NCBI GenBank assembly: GCA_037954325.1
Contig: JBBMNZ010000019.1
Location: 7,454,501-7,518,500 of the forward strand
Origin: Fistularia commersonii
Taxonomy: Eukaryota > Chordata > Actinopteri > Syngnathiformes > Fistulariidae
Reading direction: 5' to 3'
Length of the DNA stretch: 64,000 nt
The notes under the pieces were generated by a model, which made no database searches, had not been told where the DNA came from, and worked only from the letters and a program-made list of their open reading frames with translations. This document shows, piece by piece, positions 10,184-23,400 of this stretch. The stretch's first letter is position 1; every line of letters begins with the position of its first letter. Position numbers and translations under genes: made by a program.

Positions 10184-10832
10184 TTCTGCTGCTAATCTGA
10201 AGTCAGGTGTTGAGGGCAGCGGCCAAAGCAGAGAGGCCCAGACTTTCCACTCCCTGACCACTTGGTAAAGCTTTTCTGGGGAATCCCAAGGTGTTCCCAG
10301 GCCAGCTCAGAGACATAGTGTCTCCAGTGTGTCCTGGGTTTTTCCTCGTGGCTTCCTCTCCTCCCAGATGGACATGCCTGGAATATCTTCCCCCGGAGGC
10401 GTCCAGGAGGCACCCTGACCAGATGCCAGAGCCATTTCGTTTCTATGCGGAGGTGCAGCGACTTTACTCTGAGCTCCTCCTGGATGGCCGAACTTCTCAC
10501 CCGATCTGTAAGGGAGAGTCCGGCCATTCTGTGGAGAAAACTAATTTTGGCCGCTCCTATCTGCAATCTCATTCTTTCAGTCACTACCCACAGCTCCTCA
10601 CCGTAGGCGAGGATAGGAACGTACACAAATGAGAGCTTCGCCTTCTGGCTCAGCTCCCTCCCTCTACAGAGTCCGCATCACTGCAGACGCCGCACCGATC
10701 TGCCTGTTATCTCCCACTCCATCCTTCCCTCTCTCGTGTACAAAACACCGAGATACTTGAACTCCACCACTTGGGGCAGGACCTCTTCCCCGACCCGGAG
10801 CGTGCACTCCACCTGTTTCCGATCTGTGCTAC
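10184..10832 (-). mobile_element. Rex3/RTE-type LINE, 5'-truncated 3' end
   Basis: Minus-strand frames contain the conserved C-terminal block downstream of the reverse transcriptase of fish Rex3-like LINEs: VVEFKYLGVLYTREGRM (near 10760), then ELWVVTERMRLQIGAAKISFL, RMAGLSLTDRVRSSAIQEE, VPPGRLRGKIFQACPSGRR, and ending ELAWEHLGIPQ. Frames shift between 10626 and 10760, and no catalytic core is present. The element ends at 10184 in its GATG tail, as is typical of target-primed insertion with 5' truncation. It is dead. Assignment to Rex3 rather than another fish LINE family is from memory of the C-terminus and tail. Confidence 0.75.
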
Positions 10833-13800
10833 TTAAGTACCAAAATTTTGCTCAATGTTTTGGAACAACAATTGTGCATTAGATGAAGAAAAACATTATA
10901 ATTTAGGGTTGAAGAGGTGAAATTTTTGTTCACAAATGCAGTTCATGACCGCATTAAGACTGCAGATTCTGCAAAATAACCTGGAATTGAATTCCTTGGC
11001 TTGTGGGTCAAGACCTTATTCTTGGTTTGCAGCTACCTGCTTAAACCTTTATTCATTCTAAGCCGTGTGACCTACAAAATATTTCTTATTTTCAATGCAA
11101 GCATACTAACATGATTCAAAACTGTTAATTTTTCAAGCCTCTGTCTAAGAGTAAATTACAGTTTTAATTACAGTTTACATTGCTGTATTGTGTTTCTGAT
11201 TTTGTCAAAAAATAATTTTTTGCCAACTTCCATTTACTGCATACTTCATATGAAATGTCAGAAACTCTAAACAAGGGGAAAAACATCTAAATGTGCTAAA
11301 TTTAGGTTTAAGATTCATGCTGCTATTCTCCTCCACATTTAGGATTCATCTGCTAAAGTTGTACATAAATGAGTTGAGACAACTAACCACACTTAAAACA
11401 TTAACTATAACAAAAAACCAGAGATGAAAAAAAAAAGCTTGTTAAATCATAAAAGTCTCACGATTCCCAGGATAGCTTTGAGTGGACCTTTGCAGCAACC
11501 TTCGAGTATGACTGACAGCAGTCAAACCTGACACATAGTGCCATTTCTTACTGACAGGAGGATACTTAAATACCCGTAAGAGCTGAATCTTTCCAGAACT
11601 GATTATTGCGCATGATTTGTTTTCTTTTTCCATCACTGAAGTACTTTGGAGCGGAATCTGTTCTGATAGACAAAATATACAGGGAAAAGTGTCAGATATA
11701 AAAATAGAGAAGGTGAACTCAAGCAGGATTCACGTCACATATTTTTTAGAAGTCATATACATTTACAAGTCATAGCACTTAATCATCTGTAATATATCTA
11801 TTCAAAAAGATTTGTTGCTGTTAAAATGAATAACAAAATTGTCAACATCAGACATTGGCCGTACATGCAAAATTTCTATAGATGGCACTGTTTCATTGCA
11901 CACAAGAGAGAGTGAGTCAGTTTGCTGCCCAGAAACAATGATGCAGCAGTGATTCACCATGGGGGTGATGTCATGCCATGACAAGCAAAGACGAAACCTT
12001 CTGTACTGCCAGTGCATGTATAACACATTATTTTATATATAACTCGGTAATAGATACACCGATGATATAAGAAACTATACGAGAGGAACACTCACTCGTT
12101 CTGTTCCGTTATTCATTTGCTTTATATTGAAATGCTCCACCAGTAGAAAACTTCATTTGTTTAATATGGTTCATTTTGTTGAATCTGTGCACATCAAGAC
12201 TTTCCAGAAGGTAGAAGTGGATAATTATCTTTCTCCTATGATGCTGAGGTGAAAGTAGGTTGGAGTGAAGGAGTGGTAAATTCTCTGTCTTGAATATTCA
12301 CCTGAGGGTATCTTTCTCAGTTTAATTAGGATTTCACATAAATGCGTAAAATTGTTTTAATCATGATATTATTAATTTATCCTATATTTTTATGGTCTGT
12401 AGCTAAGCATCATTGGTGGGATCTGTCTTTTATATTCTTAATACATTAAAATTCTAAAATACAGCACAGACATTCAAAGGAAATGTTTCTGATGAAGTCA
12501 CTTGTGACATTATTTGCTGTTAATCTAACATGTATTACGTAATTTTTTCATCATGGTATCTATCAACTTTGTCCAACCTCCTTTCTTAAATCTAAAATAA
12601 TTAACTGATCACAAAATTAGATAAATATAAACATAATCATATTATGGATTTTTTTGGTATTTTGCTCGCAATGGTCAAGTAAATTCTATTAAGTGCCATT
12701 ATTCAATTTATAATTTTTTTTGATAATTTAAAAAGGAGACATGAGAGTTTCCAGGCCTTTTAAAAAAACATTTTGCAATAACTTTGGAGAAGGACATTGG
12801 AAAGCAATCTGCAAATGAAAATCCATGTAAATCCAATGCAAATGAATTGTATATATAATTCAATACCATCAAAGAATTTAAATAAACAAAAAAAGAGATA
12901 AAAAATTAGACGCCTTGCCACTTAGATTTTTGGTCAGATTTTCCGAAAGTAAATTTTAACATCACTGTCATATTGACTTTTAAAAGCACATTTATACCAT
13001 CGTCAATTATCTGTTGGGCAAAGTATCCAATAATTTACAAAGAAAATGAACTCAAGTCGATCTAGGTGTTAAAACCTAGACGAAACCTTCAGAAAAATTC
13101 TGATTGTTGTCAAACAGAACATTTATAATGTACAAATTGTCACTATCTATACCAGATATCCTTACTCAATGTTGCCATTGTTTTGTAACATGGCACAAGA
13201 TGCAACCAAATGTCCAAATGTTTGTTTTATAATCAGTAATAGCATACAATCATCGGGGAATTTGGTTTTCAGTTTTTGAGTGAGGGAGGCAACAATTTTA
13301 GGATACGTTCTTTCAAATACATTTTACTCATACGTACTTGCTCAGAGCATTGCAGAATATTTTATGCACACACTTTTTGTGTTAGTTCACAAGAATGGTC
13401 CATATTTGTGCTCAGTTGCAGGGGATATGATGGAATTGATAAAAAGGGTAATCTGGCTATCAGGGTGACCACAGAAAGTGTTAACATTGGGAGAGTTTAA
13501 ATCTGGATATGTGTGTGTGGTTAAACACGGTCATTGATGCTGAGCAGTTGTAAACCAATCAACAGGATACATTAAAGTTTTTATCTCACACACACACACA
13601 CGCATCGTGGGTAACATAAACTAGGCAGGGCATGGGACTTTGGCTTAGCTGCAGAGTGAGAGGCTGTCACAAACTGTCAAACAGTCGTCCTTTAGCTCTT
13701 TGATTGGAGGAACAACAAAGTCTCCGGGGAACTGATGACTGATTAAGCATTTCAAAAGTGGCAAGCCTTCATAAATATGACAAAGTAAAGCACTGGGTCC

Positions 13801-16800
13801 TGGCCGCTTTAATCCCTGTACTATCCTGAACTTTGAAGGAGGGCCACAAAACTACAACATACAATACATCACACACTCTTTAACTATTGATGCTGTGTTG
13901 TCGCTGGTCCACAGTGTACCCTCATCATCCATTTCAAGACCCAGCCTGGCTTTTGTCTTTTCCCTTACACCTGTACCCTTTATAAATGAGCTCCCAAGAT
14001 ACCGCCTGTCCATCCAACCAACATCGCCGTTTCACAGAAACCCTTCACAGTTGAGCTAAATTGTTAGCTTGGGTAAAAGGGCTCTATATCTGAGAACGAC
14101 GGTCAGATCGATATCTTGGTAGGAGGTAGCATATATAAATGCAGATCATGATTTCGCTTTGCTGCAAAAATGAAAAGCTGCATAAATCAAGGCAAACAAA
14201 GGCCATATGTCTTCAGCTAGAATGCAAAGAGGTGACTTCATTCCCATCTTCTTGCAGAGTTTGCCAATTAGAGTTTGAGATTAGAAATTTGCACATCCAT
14301 ATGATCATTATATTAGGCCATAAAAAGCCTCATGTTGGAAAGATAAAAGATGTGTTAAGAACCCTGTTAAAAACCATAGGATCTAACATTTCTTTTATAC
14401 ATTTTTTATATGGAGGCAGTCAAAGTCTGAGTGGGCAGCAGTGACTGATGTTAGGGAGAACCATATGACTGTCAGTAATGTCAAAGAAATTTGTTGCCTG
14501 GCACACACATATACAGGGACGCACGTATACACACACACAAATTCCTATAATGGTTGCTGTCAAAGCACAACAGAAAAGGCACACACATTTAAGATATCTT
14601 CTTCTTGTTCATTTTTCCACAAGACATATTTCCTAATGTCACTGTTATGGGAAGAAACAATACCTGTATCACCTCCTGTGTCCATTTGAGATTTATATGG
14701 TTAAAGACAAGATTTTTGGCTTACTTTATGCCAAAAATGTTACAAGGAAGCCTCTCTTATTCAGCAATTTGCAAAGACAGCCTCAGTGATTCTCTTTCAA
14801 CCTGTGATAGAAAACTCCAGCGAACCATAAGCAAATGATTACAGTGTCCTTAGAGGTGAGTGAACAAGGGAGATGGTGATGTTCTTCCCAGTCCAATAAG
14901 GCAATGATATCTTTTCACTTAAATACCAGAAAATAATAGCTTACAGCTTTTATTTCTACTGTGCGCTTCTAAGTCATCATTTTTAAGACTAAGCAGAAAT
15001 GTACTTTGGCTTACAACCAATTGTTAGCTTCTGTATGTCACCACCAGCTGGTAGATCATGGCTTTGATAGAACAACCTTACCTATGTTACTGTGTCCTAC
15101 AACACTTGGCACAACCCGCTCATTACTGGGTCCAAGGGTCTGGGCCGGCCATCTGTCCCGAGACTCAAGTTCATAAGGCCCCTCATTGTGTCCCAATGCA
15201 CTTTCTGTGGCACCCTAGTCTGGAGGAGCAGAAGGTGACATTCTAACTTTTGGCATACGGATTACTCTCTCATAACTCCTCGTCAATTTCAGGTTTGCTT
15301 TATTCTGAGAAAACTTGAAACCAAGTCAGTGTTTGTATTGAGATGTGATCTTTGCCAAGTGACAACATAGAGTTGGAGGGAGTGTGCTGTGTTTGTTTAC
15401 TTTGTATACCTTGTAGGGAGGAAGCAGGGGAGTGTGCAGCTGCGTGCCTCGAACTGGTAGCAGCGGTCTTTGAATGTCTGTTTGTTTCTGTATGCATGCA
15501 CATCTTGTGCACATTGACTTATACCCACTGGAAACAGGTGGATGCGAAAGGGTTGAAAAGTGTTTGAAATAAGCAGGTTTTCCTTCATTTTTCTTTTTTT
15601 TTCCTTCTAAGTGATCAAGATATGCAAGTCTAATTCAGCATGACACTATTCACCGCTTTCCTCACCTAAAGTCAAAGGCGGAAGAGCAGTAAAGAGGAAG
15701 ATGGCTCAAGAAAGGTGGGAGGTGAGAGTGAGATATGGGAGACTGTGCTGCTGTCAGCACTTAAAGCTTGAATAGCACACACACTCATCTTGTGTGTCAC
15801 CGACTGAAATTAAAATGGACTGTGACAGTTATAAATCAGGAAAAGGGCCTGTGCAACTGTTGCAGCTATAAATGAATTTTCATCCATCTAATGACTTTTA
15901 AATTTCTTTTTTCACGGGTACATCATCTTTCAGCTGGTCTTAAACTGAAAATATATTTTAATAAAATGAGTGGAAGTGATGTCTTTTAAGCCCCCCTCGG
16001 GCAAAAATGCCTTTTTTGTTTGTTATTGCTTCATTTCTGTGTTTTCACTCGATTGTGTAAAACAATTTGCAGAGCTTCAGACAAGATGTCTGGTCTTTTT
16101 GAAGTAAAAAAGGTGAAAATTAAATTTTAAAGGGATGTAACAGTTTTTCAGAAACATCACAAATTTGACCTAATCCCTTGGAATAAGCTCTGTCATATGC
16201 CATGGAATATACAGTCCAACTGATCCATAAAGCTTTTATGTGGAAACTGAATATTTTTTAGCTCAGTAGTTTGTTTTCTGATTGCAGTTTCGGCCCAAAC
16301 AATTTGAAAGCTGTTTTCCAACTCTGCTGTAAGTCCAACAAAGACGGCATAATTGGTTTGAAAAAAATATCATGAAGTAACTTAATTATAGAGCTTTTAA
16401 AGTATTAATAATAGTTGCAAATGCACATACCGGTAGATAGTTCCGTTACTGTTTCTTAAATGGATCTGGATTTCTGTAAAAGTAATAGCAATTGTCAAAT
16501 GAGAGTTGAACTTTAACAACTATATAAAAACTTTGTTGAGTCCACACTAGAATTAAGAAAATACAGTAATTAATATATTAACGCAAGTATTTACAAACTG
16601 TAAATACAGATGACAAGCTTTCCCGTAGACTTTTACCACGAAAAACTGAAGGTTTACGCGGATTTAAATAAATATCAATTGGGGATCAAAGTTGGAGGCA
16701 ATGCAACTACATCTTAGTATAAAGTCAAGTTACTGACTACAACTTCTGCTCTGCATGTCAGTCACAGGACATTTGCTTGGTCTTGCCTTCCAGCCAGTCA

Positions 16801-17394
16801 CAGTACAGTAGGAACAGACTTGCCTAAGGCACAAATGTCACAAATGTGATGATGCCCACACAAAGTGAAACACAGTCAGACAGCTAATGACATGTACATG
16901 CAAATATTTTGAATCCAATAATAGCTTCATACCTGGAGACTATTTTGATCTGTTTATTGCAAATATATATTGGTAATTCACTTCGTTGATGTTTTTCAAA
17001 ATGATAATAATCTGTGACATCAGAGCCAGTTTTGTTCTTTGAGGAACTGTGCAAAGAGATGAACAGAACATGTACGCTGTCATTTTAAATATAGATCATG
17101 GCATCCAATGCTTGTTGTGGTCCTTTAAGCAACCAGAGTTTTGTGGTTGGAGCCAATCATGGTCCAATATTTAGTAGACTGTATGGTGTGGCAACTTGAA
17201 AACTAGAAGCCTGTGCTACTCTGAAAACTGACTTATTGTGGAAAATATGTTAGTTTCCAGCAGTTTTACTTGTAATATTGATATATGAATAATGATGACA
17301 TATTTTAAATTTTTAAAGGGGGGGGGGTTGTTGATCTGACATCCTACGTGAAACATATTTTTTTTTTATTTTATAGGGGAAAAACAGACTCTCT
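10833..17394. other. Gene-free intergenic DNA
   Basis: About 6.5 kb of AT-rich DNA (very AT-rich at 12350-13000) with no gene I can support. It has short CA runs near 13588-13605 and 14500-14540. Open frames of 60-101 codons are of the size expected by chance. Confidence 0.55.
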
Positions 17395-17399
17395 CTCTA

Positions 17400-17462
<63 letters not shown>

Positions 17463-17463
17463 A
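17395..17463 (+). repeat. (TATC)n microsatellite
   Basis: About 16 clean TATC/CTAT units follow a short CT run. No LINE tail or other element body is recognisable beside it. Confidence 0.95.
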
Positions 17464-20400
17464 ATATAAAACTATCTGGTACTGGAGTCTACAGGTTAAT
17501 CAGGCCTGATTAGGAGTAGCTGGGACACTTGATTACCTCTCATCATTACTCCTTCACACCATTACTAAACAACAGAAACGTCACAGGAATAGACTCAAAG
17601 AGTCAATGATACATTTTGTCTGAGCAAAGGGCCAACTCCCATCCACATCCACCAAGCATCCCCACTTATTTTAATGGCCATATTTCGATGTATAATATGT
17701 AAAACATAAGATACTTTCACCTACCTGCTTGATGAAAGGATTTTGGGAAGATCAATGCCCAGTCCAGTCTTTCAAACTCCTTACAATCTTTTAGGCAAAC
17801 TGACATTCTCAGGGACGCTTGATCTTGCTTATTTTCATTGGTTGGCGGGAATGGCACCATGAGACAGACACTATGGTTTGTTCATGCTGTCTGGATCTAA
17901 TCCGAGGTGGTTTATGAGATCACCACATCACTTTCGATCTTCTGGGGTTCTGGGCAGACGACATCTTGGCGAGATTATTAAAAAGGGTTAAAACAACACT
18001 CATCCTCATTCACCAAAACCCTTCTCTGCCCGCCATTGCAGAAGTTACCTCAGAACTGGAGGCAGGTTCAGATCTGTCCCTACAGCCAGCCCTGACCTAA
18101 AGCACTAGCCGAGGAGTTTTGCTCTCTACTTGCAACCACCCTTTAAGACTAGAATCCTTCAACTTCATGGTATCATCAAGGGGACTTAGCTCATCTCAGT
18201 TAAGATTCAAAGGGATGTGGCCCAGAACACTCTTGTATTCTAAAACTTAATCATAACATCCTATAATGTCGCAACCTCCCAAGTCGGCACTAGAGCCTGG
18301 TGGAGCCCTCTGGGGAAGGGTTTCTTGGGGTCCACTCAGATCTATACATCTTAATAACAGTACCTAGGAGGTTTGCCCACCTCTCATCAGTTTCAAATGG
18401 TATTCAATTTACAGAAACCCTGTTCCTTGTTCTTGGTGGGGACCTTCTACTGTTCTGTCTTTCTTTCTGTATGATGCTATTTGTTATTGTAATCGAAAGA
18501 AAAACAAGTGATCATCCACACACACACATACGTAACATATATATATGTGTATAAGTTTATAATAATTTTAAATGCCTTTATTGTTTAACCAGTTACAGGG
18601 ATAACATATATATAATATATATGTATAATTTCCCTTCTTTTTTTTCCAAAGTGTTAATACAGGAGTTTAAATGGTTGCACTCCAGTTGAAGTGATATCAT
18701 AATTCCTTTGGTCACACAGAGCGTCCGTGCTTGTGAAATTAGAATCATGCTGCTACGCTAAACCACTAGGGGCCAGTAGTAGAACATTTGTTCAATTTGA
18801 ACATGACGTCTCAACAATACTATCTGGACCCTGATACAGCTCACAGTTGGACAGTTGACACAGGCACAACCAATCTCCAGAGTGATTATCTCAAATGGAC
18901 AAAAACAAAAATGACGGCATGGACAGCAAGGAATGTTCTGCTGATGGCTATTAAAGAAGAATTTACTGTCCAGCTCTGCTATATATTTCACAACAAAAAT
19001 CATGTTGTCTGTCTGAGGATTTATGACAATAATGTGCGGAGCTTAGAGAAAATCTTTCTCCTAGCTATTGCAGCCTGGCCTGCAGCAGGAAATGGTGATT
19101 TGACAGGATGGAGCAGTGAGAATGCGGTATGGAGGAGAAATAAAACATGCCATCAGTGTTGTAATGCAAATGAATCCACCTTTAATGTCTCTCCGGTGAG
19201 CATTTCTCTTTTGCTCTCCATCATTTTTTTTTGTTTCTCAGGTGATAAGCTTGCCTTAGTCTAGCCTTAGTTTAATATGTCAAGTTTCTATAGCAACCCT
19301 GTTGCCTGCATGAACTTGTCAGCTAATTTCCCTGTAGGCTGTAAGACAAATAGAGAAACACAGAAAAGTCTGTGAGTTTGTGAGGGTAAGGCCTGATTCT
19401 TGAGCTCCATGTCTACTGTTTAATCCTTTAAATGACTGCCACTGCTGAGTGGTAACCAGAGGGAGCCAGTCAGGGTGTGAGAAAACTGCTTTTGATCAAT
19501 TTAATGACTTCAAATGTAGAGGTAGAAGAACATTCTTTTGAAAAAGCAGTAAGCATTGCAGCGGAAAGAGCAATGACATGAATAGCTGCAGGACTAGAAA
19601 AAGTGAGTGGGGATACATCACTGTTAGGACCTTGAGTCTGTCACACCCTCCAATGAAATGAATAGAGTGGACTCAGTAAACAGTGAACAGGAAAAAATGA
19701 GAGTTTAATGTTAGGGAAGGTGCAAAACCTGCCTGGCTAATGTGCATCTGACAGCACGAGACACCGAATGTGTGCGGAACACATACGCAGCCCTAGCATT
19801 GATGGGGGTCGCTGTCACTGCAGGAATTCCGGCAGCTTTTAGGCTCTGACTGTGACTCTCAAGGTCTATGGAAATGTCAATCATGTGCCCTCGGACCACC
19901 TGCTGCTAGCAGGGCTTTGCAAGTCAACCTTGCTACTTTCTAGCAATATATAAATAGTTCTTTGAGTTTTTGATGAGATCGTAATACCTTTGAGAAGCTT
20001 GTCAACCTGCAGCACTGATGAAGTGGCACTCCAGATAACTTGCAGGTGACAAAAACCTAAAAAGGCAGAAAAGGCATGTTCTTAATGTAAATTATGATTT
20101 ACAGATTCCAATTTACTTAGGGCTTTTCAGTATAGAGACATGTTCATATTCAAATAATACAAATCTCAGGTTTGTCCTCAGTAAAAGGAAGGAACGTGTT
20201 GATTCCACTTTTATTTGAGTGGCTAAAATCATTCTGAATGTAGCTTTTAAAACAACCCTGAAATATGCACACGGGATTTAACAGTTCTGTGAAAATGGGA
20301 CTGTATGTTTTACATCTACTTCTACTGATTGCTTTGGTTGATATCGTCTCAAAAACGATCTAAACGATCTAAAATAATGATAATTTGCTTCTGCCCTTAG

Positions 20401-23400
20401 ATATGCGTGTATATGTGAGTTTTGCAAACCGTTGAAACATGTCCCATCTGTGTAGGTGTGATGTCACAAATGAATGCCAACAACTAGGTTTTAATATGCT
20501 GCTGCTGCTAAGACCGCCCCCTAACCCCCTTTGGAGAAAATGACTCTGTATCACCTAATTAGTTCCAAATAACATCATTCATTCAAGCAAATCTCTAAGG
20601 AAATTCTTAGAAATTATTAGGATATATGAAACCTTTCTGTATCATCCAATTCCGAATACGTACCTAAACTTAGTTAGTCCTATGTACAGCAGATTAAAAT
20701 GTATTTCCTGATTTGTGCTCATGGTTTTAGCTGAGTTTTTATCAGGTTGCCAATTTTCTTCACAGGGAGCTACATCGCATTAATTTATCTGTGTTAAATC
20801 ACTGCAGCATCTTTTTCCTTCCCTGTGATGTCATCCTACAGTAATGTTTTTAAGGACAGCTCAATCATTTGAGTAATGTCTGCAAAACATTTAAAACAAC
20901 ACTACACCATTTGTTGTAATAGATTTGACCAAATAAGAGCGGGCACAGCAGAGGGACACATAAATATTGATCTGCTGCTAATAAAAAGCGAAGCTTAATG
21001 TCTGAGCACAAGATGTTATTGCTGATTTGGATACTGAGAGCTGGAAATACAAGCTTTTTTTCAACATTGGGCATTTGATAGGGCAATGATTCCAGATTCA
21101 TGTCTGAGAAAAGAATCGGGACAGAAGTTTTTTTTTTTCGTTTTGTTTTTCCCCCCCCCAACAGTTTGAACACTGCCAAATTTATTTGATTGGGGTATCA
21201 AGAGAATATTGCCCATTTGTCCAAAATGTTTTAGAACCATGAACAATCACATAAGAATGCCACCCTTTTATCACTAATGTAATGTAATTTAACCGGCTGT
21301 ATTCACCTTTTTGTTTAAGGGAATATATTCACAGTTGTTGTGAATGCTGTCTGTGTGGGTCAAGGCTCAAGCAGGGAGAAAGAGAGGCTGGTACCTGAGA
21401 AGCAAAAATGGGAAATAAAAATGCACATTTTTACTTAGTCGCTCCCATATGACAATGCAAAAGAGTTAAATTTGATATTCAATCTATTCATTTTCTACTC
21501 TTAGCTTTATTCTAGGATTTGATCTATTTATCAGGTGCAGCTCTATCTGCTTGCTAATGTTAGAGAGGTTCTTTATAATGCATGAGCTGCTGTCAAAGTG
21601 CATCAATTAGTGAAAGCTATAGTTCAGAAAGAGGCACTGGTTGCCATTCATCTTCATGATTGTTCTCCTTCATAATAGTTTTGGTTCATGGAGTGAAGGC
21701 CCTTGAAAGCTTGCTCTTACTTTTAGGTATCAGCTTTTGCATTTCAAAAGGAACTCCCTCTTTTGCTTTCAAAAAAGACCCAATATAATCATGTAGAGCC
21801 ATGACAGTGCTTCAAACCAAGTCGAGCTGATACGTCTAAAATGGCATCAATAATATTCCACCAATAGAGGAAGGGAAAGCCTCTTAAACTTTCATATAAA
21901 AACCCAAACAATTTCATCAGAAGTGTCATTCAGATGGCTCAGTCACGGCAGGTAAAAGTGTTGTCACAAGCATATCATGATATAAAAGCCGAAGCAATGA
22001 TTGTGCTCCCGCCTGTGTGGCCCTGACATCCTCATCTCTGCCTTATCGATTGTGGATGAACCTGTCACTCAGTGCACTCGCCACTTGTCAATCATACATT
22101 TCACTGACACTTTAATGACCCTCATTATGAGGTGGGGCCATATGGCACAATATGTGTGCACGGATGCTTCGCCCCGGCGTCTGGTCTGCCTTCCTGAAAG
22201 CAGATTGCAGTGAGGATGAGGCCAAGCTCTTGGACATCCTCCTTTGAATCTCATTGCTCTAGGTACGCTGACAGAGGAAATATGGCTGCAGAGCTGGGGG
22301 GCAACCATAATGGACTTTTTGCATCTGCTTCAGAATGTCATCCCAGATGTCCCTTTCTGTCCTGCAAGAACTGGAAAATGAGCAATAGGAGAAAAAAAAA
22401 AATCTCTAGAGGGTTACCTTGAAAATTGTGACTTGTATTGAAGATGCTGTTCATATCAAACTGCTTTATATATGATTTTTAATACGGTTTTTATCTTTGT
22501 TGTCATCTTTCCCAAACATAAGAGCTTTATGTGACCTGGAGAGAGATGAAGAGCGATAATGTAAATATTTTCAAAGACTGAGATGTAAATACATGACATA
22601 AGTACACTGGTTTCATTTAGTAACAGCTTTTCTTTTGGTGAAGCAAGTACAGGTGGCCCTTGTCAAAGTAGTGATAACTGGTTATAAAGCTGTGTCTACT
22701 TAACACCACTGCCTTTATTTTAAAAATATTTATCATACTGTCATGTTTATTATGACAATAACTTAACTGAATGTGATTAAACTTTTCATCTTCTATTCTG
22801 TGCAAAAATGTCCTTTCAGGATCGTAACATATGAAACACTTTGAATAGCAGTGTATATTGTTGAAATGTGAAATGCAAATACATCTAATGACTACTTGAA
22901 AAATTCTACAAAACAAACAAACTAAAAAGTTTTCTTAAGGGATCTGGCTAGCTGGCAAAATAATTTAACTTTTTGATCAAGACTGGGACTACAAAAGACA
23001 ATGAGCAGTGGTAAAAGTATGAGTCAATCTTGCTGTGAGGCTTGGTAAATTGAGTGAACTTTGAGAGATAAAAATGTTTTAAAATGGTTTGAAATTTGGG
23101 CACTTCCTCTTTGTCAGGCATTGTCTCAGTTGTCACTTGAAAAAAAGTCTGTAACAAAAACACAAGATGAAAGTAGTTATTTGTACTATGTGGAGCACTT
23201 CTTTGTGTCACTGACACAAAGCGCATATATGAATGTTTTTCATTATTATCTGTATTTGGCTAAATGCAATTGAAAAAAAAAAAAAACATTTCAGCTGAAT
23301 AATTGGCATTCCCAGCTGGAAGCATGTTCATTTGACGTCTGGTTACCTGCACTTAGAAACTTACTTTACAGCTTTCTGTTTGGGGTCAGTGGATGCTCAG

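Noticed and set aside
9967..10268. Repeated Ile-His-Pro-Ser and Met-Asp-Gly-Trp peptides in several frames
   Set aside because: They are translations of the GATG/CATC microsatellite, not protein repeats.
18788..19264. 158-codon plus-strand open frame in the gene desert
   Set aside because: No domain, no splice context and no bias I can see. One frame of this length is about what chance gives in 64 kb of this composition.
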